The translations under genes were made by a program, and so were the position numbers. A stretch of DNA of 28,919 nt from CAZCDS01 sp964497585 (GTDB lineage Bacteria > Desulfobacterota > Desulfomonilia > Desulfomonilales > Desulfomonilaceae). Of this stretch, positions 23,601 to 28,919 are shown piece after piece (positions within the stretch are counted from its first letter, which is position 1; each line of letters opens with the position of its first letter). The notes under the pieces are model-generated. The model saw nothing but the letters and a program-made list of their open reading frames with translations. It searched no databases and had not been told where the DNA came from. The stretch is from assembly GCA_964497585.1 (NCBI GenBank), contig CAZCDS010000079.1:1-28919 (forward strand). Direction: 5' to 3'.

Positions 23601-23724
23601 TCAAAGCCTTTTCGTACCTGAGCATGGCCCCGTCATACTGTCCGGCATCCCTGTACACGTGGGCAAGACCGACGAGAGCCGAAGCCTCACCCCTCCTGTC
23701 ATGGAGATCCCTCGCCAGCTTCAC
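20662..23724 (-). CDS. TPR-CHAT protein 1 (main part; interrupted upstream by an in-frame stop)
   Basis: This 1020-residue frame has about a dozen TPR units (for example ALRIYEELDHL, AEQSYKQALELNRAS, ARECFKKSLAIRRRI), a coiled, charged linker and a C-terminal CHAT caspase-like protease domain. The likely catalytic His is in FALHGSYG (about 883) and Cys in LTACKSGLG (about 931), followed by GEGIMGMGRAFQYAGARSVLMSLW, so the active site looks intact. The annotated start is a GTG (23724) immediately after an in-frame TAA at 23731-23733. The frame continues upstream as 23731-24060, so the original gene was 20662-24060. Reading CAA instead of TAA would restore a normal TPR (AEKRFQEAVKLARDL). Either the gene has a nonsense mutation, or the base call is wrong, or the GTG supports weak re-initiation. 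TPR-CHAT proteins act as regulated proteases; here the partner may be an envelope protein. Confidence 0.85.
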   Translation of the reverse strand: MKLARDLHDRRGEASALVGLAHVYRDAGQYDGAMLRYEKALRIYEELDHLRKKTEVMNHLGLMHKILGEYNEALALHKTALALARASGDQRGEARSLSGEGSVYLDMGEFEKAEQSYKQALELNRASDGAIGEGYALDRLGTVYQHWGRLDKARECFKKSLAIRRRIKHTKGQAESLNHLGELCRIQERYEEAREYSQQSLELARKIKSVKDQASALNSLGRVNRAQREFGRALEYHWQSREIMRNAGYVKGEIEALNGMGRAYTSLGQTDKALDAYREAIKLSKLIGYVKGEADALGSVGMIHKSLGRPEEALRYLTESLEIFRTIRVPKQEAKTLWRMGVVYWGTDRYDKARDHYQKALAIQEKLGLARDSRLTNALLAQLHMDMGEYDQAEICLKKSHSPLGKARLALLRSDFKTAEIAYRKLLAQAEKKQHWENRFAACTGLGLAMENLGDYAAAAEYYRRAIGLTEEQRKSLTAEQRATYFDVSSRGFRRTDPYEGLARVRLKLNKPQDAFSISDFSKARAFAEAISKRPSRMHFDVPKDVLEKDNELANRRSILESRRQKAVRDEDAPLIEYNERKIRKLDEEIQRHREEVREKHPLFAATKYPVKSVGLDGSALREREWVIAYDVTNSAVLIYLVHGNTMVKALLKAVEKTTVQSLVRKFRTPLLVQPPYDHKEIMARLRSFDFASGRRLFDLLLSDVLGSIPAGKPIIIIPDDTLSDLPFEALVVKGKGRIVQKGELPAATGVQFFGDRNPVVYYQSLSALTLARTCGRGQVPKHGLLVIADPVTSLKDRRAAKLSAHKLALTESKTLGSGSRRYMGQTGLDLPRLPETGELARRLAAAHKQTEAFTGFSASKQMLLERLAPRLGQFRHIVFALHGSYGDDVDGVKEPVLFLSLLPAGTDGLLRMSEVMGLRIKADVVALTACKSGLGRKVSGEGIMGMGRAFQYAGARSVLMSLWSVETSSSTMLTEKFCTYLFAGKDKLQALKLARHDIRRAGYDHPLFWAAFILVGEGD

Positions 23725-23730
23725 TGCCTC

Positions 23731-24060
23731 TTAGAACCGTTTCTCCGCTCGCTTATATTCGCCATCGGTCCTCAAGAGGTCGCCCTTGGCGCAGAGGAGA
23801 CGCATCTTGTCCAATAGGTCCTGCACCTCTGCGGAGGTCCTTGTTTCCTTACCCGGTGGCGGGGAAGAGAGACCGCCCGACGGAGACGAGCTGTTTCGGG
23901 AACCTGCTACGCGTTCTCCCATTAAGGGGGAAGCTGCGAAAAAGGTTATCAGGGCGGCGATTGTGAAGCCAGTTATGACTTGCAGAAGGCTGGATGCGGA
24001 GGAGTCGGATCTCGGGCCGATCCTCCGATTCCGTCGAACGGATGATCTCATCTCATGCAT
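23731..24060 (-). pseudogene. 5' fragment of TPR-CHAT gene 1, ending at an in-frame TAA
   Basis: This 109-residue frame is the N-terminus of the protein encoded at 20662-23724, in the same reading frame. It has a basic start, a hydrophobic segment (LLQVITGFTIAALITFFAASPLMG, about residues 26-49) that looks like a signal peptide or anchor, a Ser/Pro/Gly-rich linker, and the first half of a TPR (KGDLLRTDGEYKRAEKRF). The TAA at 23731-23733 cuts that TPR in the middle of a helix. The fragment shows that the full-length protein was meant to be exported or membrane-anchored. Upstream of the ATG there is only a G-rich stretch (GGAGAAGGGGGG) rather than a clean ribosome binding site. Confidence 0.75.
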
Positions 24061-24821
24061 GGCTAGTGCCCCCCTTCTCCCGCGTAGCTTCCGGAACCGT
24101 ACCCTTTCTTTTCCGGAACGCGGGCTTTCGGCAGGAACGAAAGACCTGACAGGCAGGGATACGGAATGCCCCCGAGTATAATGGATCTCTCTTTCGCAAC
24201 GAGATTCAGCTCAACCAGAGGCACCTCTCGTGCCCTGACTCATCGTTCTCGTTGGACAATACGTGCGAAGACTCTCCTCCTCTAATTTTTACCGTCCATG
24301 CGTACATGATGCAAGGGCATTTTTCGACGCAGATGCTCTCGCAGGGGACGAGATTGCTTCGTCGCTTTGCTCCTCGCAATGACATTCCCGTGGCTTCAGG
24401 TCATTTCGGTTTCATGAATAGGCCAGGACGTGTCATTGCGAGACCGACCGGAGGGAGGTCGTGGCAATCTCAGATACTTATAGGCGTTGAGATTGCTTCG
24501 TCGCTACACTCCTCGCAATGACAGACCCGAACTTCCCCGCCATGACACAGGGTCGGGTTCCGCGAGCCATTGAGATTGCTTCGTCACTGCGCTCCTCGCA
24601 ATGACAGGCCCACACCGCTCTGTCACTCGCACCTCATCTCCAAGGATGTCATTGCGAGACCGACCAGAGGGAGGGCGTGGCAATCCCAGCGCATTGGGGT
24701 GTGTGAGAGGCATTGAGATTGCTTCGTCGCTCTGCTCCTCGCAATGACATTCCCCAACCTCGCAATGAAAAACCAGTCCGTATGACCTCGGCGTCGAGGG
24801 AGTAGCCTGCGCGCGACCCTC
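24061..24821. other. Intergenic region with MITE cluster 2
   Basis: A 760-bp gap between ankyrin gene 2 and CHAT gene 1, both on the minus strand. About half is palindromic repeats (24350-24748). The rest (24061-24349 and 24749-24821) shows no gene. The promoter of CHAT gene 1 is presumably in 24061-24349. Confidence 0.55.
24350..24748. repeat. Cluster 2 of palindromic MITE-like repeats
   Basis: Same family as 20187-20623. GAGATTGCTTCGTC-type half-sites lie at 24350-24383, 24489-24522, 24572-24605 and 24715-24748. GTCATTGCGAG-type half-sites lie at 24432-24473 and 24648-24689. Spacers such as GCGCATTGGGGTGTGTGAGA and CCACACCGCT are shared with cluster 1, which points to copying between the two loci. 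There is no long regularly spaced array and no cas gene, so it is not a CRISPR. Confidence 0.88.
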
Positions 24822-25736
24822 TCATTTCTTCACCCCGGCAGCCTCGAAGATCTTCACCACGTCGAGGTGTCCCTTCTTCTTTGCCCAGAAGAGCGCGGAT
24901 GCGCCCGATTCGTTCTTCCGGTTGGGGTCAGCTCCGGCTTTGAGGAGTTCCTTTACCACGTCAGTATGTCCCTGAGCAGCCGCGTACATGAGAGCGGTCC
25001 CACCGTTCCTGGCCATGGGCTTCACGTCCGCACCTTTTTCCAGGAGCAGCTTCACCATGGGAAGATTGCCCCGAGAAGAGGCTGCCATGAGCAGGGTATT
25101 ACCGTGGGAGTCCTTCGCGTCCACCGGGATTCGCTTCTGGAGGAACCCCATCAGCACAGGGAAGTCATTGGGGTCCGCCTTGCGGAGACGCTCCACGGCA
25201 TCCGCCTTCAGCGAGGGCTTCCTGCGCGGATTCTTGGGTTCCGTGGAACCTAGCGACGCGGTATCGGACCCGGGGGTGAGGCTCCGTCGCTCCAGCGCGC
25301 GAGAACGTGCGCTGAGCCTCCGGGTCAGAGCGTCCCGGTTGACGCTCTTGGGTATGGCCATGAAGGTGAGCTTCTTCGCTCCCGTGGCAGACGCGATACG
25401 CCTCCCACCGGGAAGGTCTCTGTGGTGATCGCCGTCGCAATTCGAGTTGCCGCCGTCGCAGGCCAGCTTGAGCAGACCACGCACGTCGATGTGGTGCTCG
25501 TCCGCGCAACCCGGGTCGTTGCTGTCGCAGGCGAGCTTGAGCAGCCCCCGTACGTCGATGTGGTGATCGCTCGAGCAACTCGGGTCGCCGCTGTCACAGG
25601 CCAGCTTGAGCAGCCCCCGCACGTCGATGTGGTGCTCGTCGTCGCAACCCGGGCTGTTGCCGTCGCAGGCCAGCACCCCCGAAGCCATCACTACCGCGGC
25701 AGCAAGGGCCACAATGACCATCACGAAGCGTCTCAT
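24822..25736 (-). CDS. Exported Cys/His-repeat and ankyrin protein, paralogue 2
   Basis: This 304-aa protein has the same plan as the one at 19308. It has a signal peptide (MRRFVMVIVALAAAVVMASG, VLAC), then four 23-residue Cys/His units (three ending in HHIDVRGLLKLA, the last in HHRDLPGGRRIA). A linker nearly identical to its paralogue follows, then three ankyrin repeats (DSHGNTLLMAASSRGNLPMV, GGTALMYAAAQGHTDVV, GASALFWAKKKGHLDVV). The ankyrin part is longer and more canonical than in paralogue 1. The ATG at 25736 is preceded by AAGGAGGAAAG. It lies 144 bp downstream of the TPR-CHAT gene at 25881 on the same strand, so the two are probably one transcript. Role unknown; a periplasmic binding partner or substrate of the CHAT protease is a reasonable hypothesis. 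Confidence 0.83.
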   Translation of the reverse strand: MRRFVMVIVALAAAVVMASGVLACDGNSPGCDDEHHIDVRGLLKLACDSGDPSCSSDHHIDVRGLLKLACDSNDPGCADEHHIDVRGLLKLACDGGNSNCDGDHHRDLPGGRRIASATGAKKLTFMAIPKSVNRDALTRRLSARSRALERRSLTPGSDTASLGSTEPKNPRRKPSLKADAVERLRKADPNDFPVLMGFLQKRIPVDAKDSHGNTLLMAASSRGNLPMVKLLLEKGADVKPMARNGGTALMYAAAQGHTDVVKELLKAGADPNRKNESGASALFWAKKKGHLDVVKIFEAAGVKK

Positions 25737-25815
25737 CGCTCTTTCCTCCTTGGAATTTTGAGGTCAATATAAAGGTTCCCGGTTGATTCGGGTTTCTGAC
25801 AAGAAAATGATGAAA
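25737..25815 (-). promoter_or_regulatory. Conserved leader of ankyrin gene 2
   Basis: Nearly the same as 20055-20135. It has the ribosome binding site, TATAAAGGTTCCCGG read on the plus strand, and the inverted repeat CCCGG-TTGAT-TCGGG at 25778-25792. Here it lies between the CHAT gene 2 stop and the ankyrin start, so it may carry an internal promoter that lets the ankyrin protein be made independently of the protease. Confidence 0.4.
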
Positions 25816-25880
25816 AGCTCTGAACGCTGGGATTTCCACCGGTAGCGTGGGTACTCCTCTCCGGCTGACAGCGGTTTGCT

Positions 25881-28800
25881 TCAATTCGCCTCGCCAGCCA
25901 GGATGAATCCCGCCCAAAGGACCGGATCATCGAATCCGGCTTTCCTCACTTCTTGCCTGGCAAGATTCAGAGCTTCGAGCTTGCTCTTTCCTTCTTTCAG
26001 ATGGGTGAAGAAACTCTTCATCATCATCACCGAAGGTTCTGCCGCGACTTTCCACAGCGACATCAGGGCCGCCTTTGCACCCGCATACTGGAACGCTCTC
26101 CCCATCCCCATGACTCCCTCACCGGAGATCCTTCTCCCAAGTCCGGTCTGACAGGCTGTGAGAGCGACGATGTCCGCATTGAGCTTCAGTCCCATGACCT
26201 CGGAGAGTCTGAGAAAGCCGTCCCTGTCTTCCGGCTGTCCGGGGATAGTCAGGAACAGGACCGGTTCCATGATGCCAGGAACTCCGTTCTCGATGGCCCC
26301 GTGAGTGGCAAAGACGATTGACCGATACTGATCCAAGGGAAGACTGAACAGCCGTGATTTGGTAGCATCCATTCCGAAGTACACGTCGGTCTTATCTGGT
26401 TGAAGTTCCTTAAGGAATTCCCCGAGTTCCCTGGTCTGAGGCAGAGGGTCCAGCTCCACGCCAATCTCGGCAGACATGGATGTCAGCTTCTCCTTAAGCT
26501 GGGGGAGCATAGCGATCTTCTTGACTTTCTCTGCTTGGGCTACTCGTGGGTCGTTCTCCGTGAATACCGGATCGCACATGGCAAGGGTCTTGTCTGGTTG
26601 TTCTTTTCCCTTTCCATAGAGTCTCGCCAGAGTCAGAGCCGTTATGGACTGGTAGTACGAAATCGGGTTCCGGTCTCCGAAAAAATCGACGTCAACGACC
26701 GACGGCATTCCCTTGACGTTCGCAATCTTCCCTTTGTCGCTCAAAGGAAGCATTTCAAAGGGGAGCACACCGAGAGAGTCATCAGGGATAATGATGAGAG
26801 GAATTCCCTCCGGCAGGTTGGTGAATACATCTTCGAGAAGGATTTCTGACAGCTCCTTCCCTGACTTGAAGTCGAATTTCCTCAGCGCCTTATAGGGATC
26901 GGGACTATCGGCGACGGCGCTTACCGAATTGCGGAACTCCTTGAGAAGCTGAACAAGCTCTTTCCTCGGAACCGGTTTGAGGAGAGCTTTCACAATCTTC
27001 TTGCCCTTGGTGAGGTAGATCAAGAGACTTGAATCCGTGACATCGTAGGAGAGAACCCATTCATCATCTTTCAGCGCCGTCTGGGACAGGTCCATCGGCT
27101 CAGGGTATTTCGTCGCAGCGAAGAGAGGATACTTCTCACGGAGCATCTTCTTATGGGCTGAAAACTGTTTCTCTAGTTCTTTCACCCAGGGTTCCAGAGC
27201 CTCAATAGTCAGCTTAACCTTCTTCTTGTAAGCTTTGTGAAGGTTTTTCTTCAGGGCAGCAAGCTGATCGGTGATTTCTTGGTCTTGCTTCAGGACATTC
27301 GAAGGAATATAGTAGGTGGTATATTCCGGCAGGCTTGACATGGATTCGGCGAACAGACGGGCCTTTGTGTATTCCGAGATTTTCAGGGCATCCGGCAGTC
27401 TGTTCAGTCGCATAACGACACGCGCAAGTCCTTCGTATGGAGCGGTCCTGTAGAAGCCACCTATACGGGCGTCAAAGAACCTTGCTCTTTGTTTCTGCGT
27501 CAAACTTGATCTTAGTTCCTCGGTCAAGTTTACGGCCTTGCGAAAGAAATCCTCGGCTTTTGTATTTTCTCCCATACTCTCATGAGCCAGTCCAAGTGCG
27601 GTATATGCCGTGAAAAGGTTGTGGGCGTTTCTGTTTGCCTTGGCTCGCCTGAGTATTGTTTCATAGATCCGGATAGCCCCAGTATAATCAGCCCTAATTA
27701 ACTTGAGCCGTGCGTTGGAGGGTGCGCTTCGAGATTGTTTGATGTATGGCTGGGCTTTACTGAGATCACCTAAGTCAAGGTATAGGTTGCCGATTGATCC
27801 CAAGAGACTCCGAGCGCTAATTTTCAGGTTCTGATAAATCGCCCTCGCTTGTTCAAAGGATTTGAGGGCCTCATTGATCTTGCCTTGATGCGCATACCTT
27901 TGTCCCAGATTCTTTAGGGCGATCCCTTCACCGTGTTGGTCTTTTATCGCACGACATATGGTTAAGTACTTCCGGTAACAGACAACAGCCTTGTCGTCCT
28001 GTCCCCATTCCCCATATACCGTTCCCAGATTGTTCAGAGCAATTCCTTCTCCCCGGCGATCCCGCAGCTGCCTGGACATCACGAGCGATCTGTCAAATAG
28101 CCGGACGGTCTTATCATATTGGCCTCTGTCGGCATGAATCGTCCCGAGGTTGTTCAGGATCATTTCTTCTCCAACGCGATCGTGAAGATCTCTACAAATG
28201 ACGAGCGCCTTCTGGTAGTACTTGATTGCAACGTCATAACGCCCCATATCGGCATTCAGACCGCCCAGACCCATTAAGCTCCTAGACTCGCCGCGGCGAT
28301 TTTGGAGTTCTCTCTTGATCACAAGGGAAGCCTGGTAAAGCTCCAGAGCCTTGTCGTATTTTCCCCATATGGCATAGACAACGGCGAGGTTGTGAAGAGT
28401 TTTGCCCTCTCCGAATCGGTTCTTCGATTCCCTGTCTATGGCAAGAGATTGCTCATAATATTGGGCAGCCTTGTTATATTCACTCATGCCTTTGAATACG
28501 ATGCCCAGATTACTCAGGGTCTTTGCCTCGCTGTTTCTGTCTTTGAGATCCCGCCATATGCTCAATGACTCCTGGAAGTACTCTATTGCTTTTGGACCCT
28601 TCCCCCAATGGTCGAAGACCAGCCCCAGGTTGCCGAGCGCCTCTCCCACTCCTGCCAGGTTGCCTAGTTTCCGCTGAATCGCAAGAGACTTCCGGTAGCA
28701 CTCCTCAGCTTTTTCATATTTCCCCCAACGCATGTACACCACGCCAAGCTCGTTGAGCGTTCTGGCTTCTGATGTCTTGTCATCCAGCTCCTTACTTGCG

Positions 28801-28919
28801 GCCAGCGACCGGAGATGGATACTAGCCGCCTTTTCATAATGCCCTTGACGGAAATACATGTGGGCTAGTGTTTCGTTCCCTAAGCTAGTGTGATATTGTT
28901 CTCTCCCATGGAGGGTGAT
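25881..28919 (-). CDS. TPR-CHAT protein 2, 5' end beyond the window
   Basis: The frame stays open to the right edge, reading ...SLGNETLAHMYFRQGHYEKA, a TPR that continues across the Met at 28859. That Met is therefore probably internal and the gene is partial. About 14 TPR units (for example AEECYRKSLAIQRKL, AAQYYEQSLAIDRES) are followed by a charged helical linker rich in Lys and a C-terminal CHAT domain. The catalytic His is in FATHGAIENG (about 853 from Met 28859) and Cys in LTACQTGLGRR (about 903), then GEGVMGMGRAFQYAGAKAALMSLW. Its CHAT domain is clearly homologous to that of the protein at 20662 but well diverged. An uninterrupted frame suggests it is the functional copy. It is followed by ankyrin gene 2 on the same strand. 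Confidence 0.9.
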   Translation of the reverse strand: MTLHGREQYHTSLGNETLAHMYFRQGHYEKAASIHLRSLAASKELDDKTSEARTLNELGVVYMRWGKYEKAEECYRKSLAIQRKLGNLAGVGEALGNLGLVFDHWGKGPKAIEYFQESLSIWRDLKDRNSEAKTLSNLGIVFKGMSEYNKAAQYYEQSLAIDRESKNRFGEGKTLHNLAVVYAIWGKYDKALELYQASLVIKRELQNRRGESRSLMGLGGLNADMGRYDVAIKYYQKALVICRDLHDRVGEEMILNNLGTIHADRGQYDKTVRLFDRSLVMSRQLRDRRGEGIALNNLGTVYGEWGQDDKAVVCYRKYLTICRAIKDQHGEGIALKNLGQRYAHQGKINEALKSFEQARAIYQNLKISARSLLGSIGNLYLDLGDLSKAQPYIKQSRSAPSNARLKLIRADYTGAIRIYETILRRAKANRNAHNLFTAYTALGLAHESMGENTKAEDFFRKAVNLTEELRSSLTQKQRARFFDARIGGFYRTAPYEGLARVVMRLNRLPDALKISEYTKARLFAESMSSLPEYTTYYIPSNVLKQDQEITDQLAALKKNLHKAYKKKVKLTIEALEPWVKELEKQFSAHKKMLREKYPLFAATKYPEPMDLSQTALKDDEWVLSYDVTDSSLLIYLTKGKKIVKALLKPVPRKELVQLLKEFRNSVSAVADSPDPYKALRKFDFKSGKELSEILLEDVFTNLPEGIPLIIIPDDSLGVLPFEMLPLSDKGKIANVKGMPSVVDVDFFGDRNPISYYQSITALTLARLYGKGKEQPDKTLAMCDPVFTENDPRVAQAEKVKKIAMLPQLKEKLTSMSAEIGVELDPLPQTRELGEFLKELQPDKTDVYFGMDATKSRLFSLPLDQYRSIVFATHGAIENGVPGIMEPVLFLTIPGQPEDRDGFLRLSEVMGLKLNADIVALTACQTGLGRRISGEGVMGMGRAFQYAGAKAALMSLWKVAAEPSVMMMKSFFTHLKEGKSKLEALNLARQEVRKAGFDDPVLWAGFILAGEAN

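Noticed and set aside
23731..23733. Programmed recoding (selenocysteine or pyrrolysine) at the stop in CHAT gene 1
   Set aside because: The codon is TAA; known recoding to these residues uses TGA or TAG, and no downstream recoding hairpin was evident.
28857..28859. Met at 28859 as the start of CHAT gene 2
   Set aside because: The frame is open up to the window edge and the upstream residues complete a TPR. There is no ribosome binding site before this ATG.

Overview
The window looks like a chromosomal segment of a large-genome anaerobe, probably a sulfate-reducing or syntrophic member of the Desulfobacterota. This is inferred from gene content (cytoplasmic molybdoenzymes, GltD-type flavoproteins, a split PEP-synthase-like kinase, CHAT/TPR proteins, abundant small dispersed repeats) and is not proven. 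No rRNA, tRNA or CRISPR array was found. The left end (1-1847) is gene-poor, with a short HU-like remnant and one copy of a dispersed repeat.

Region 1 (1848-8708, + strand) is a coherent redox module. It starts with an ECF-type sigma factor fused to a cytoplasmic NrtA/NMT1-like ligand-binding domain. A formate/nitrite-family channel, a 72-aa one-helix membrane protein, a soluble molybdopterin oxidoreductase and a 670-aa iron-sulfur flavoprotein follow. In the last protein a GltD-like FAD/NAD(P) module is inserted inside a polyferredoxin, in the middle of one cluster motif. The simplest reading is a ligand-sensing sigma factor controlling import of a small anion and its pyridine-nucleotide-linked redox conversion in the cytoplasm. 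The substrate is unknown.

Region 2 (9436-14408, - strand) is a three-gene operon: a phosphohistidine-domain subunit, a second molybdopterin enzyme and a PPDK-type ATP-binding subunit. The two outer genes together have the architecture of phenylphosphate synthase or rifampin phosphotransferase, i.e. an ATP-dependent dikinase that phosphorylates an organic substrate. The molybdoenzyme lies between them.

Region 3 (about 14.4-17.5 kb) is a patch of decayed mobile DNA: an IS1380-like transposase remnant, several dispersed repeats that match other places in the window, AT-rich spacer, and one intact gene (15497-16501) with a primase-like Cys cluster and a C-terminal helix-turn-helix. A GlcG/HbpS-family gene follows (17524-17991).

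Region 4 (18238-28919, - strand) holds a duplicated envelope module: two large TPR-CHAT (caspase-like) proteins, two paralogous exported proteins with Cys/His-rich tandem repeats and C-terminal ankyrin repeats, and an exported Sel1/TPR protein. Two clusters of palindromic MITE-like repeats lie between them. One CHAT gene has a single in-frame TAA; the other runs off the right edge of the window.
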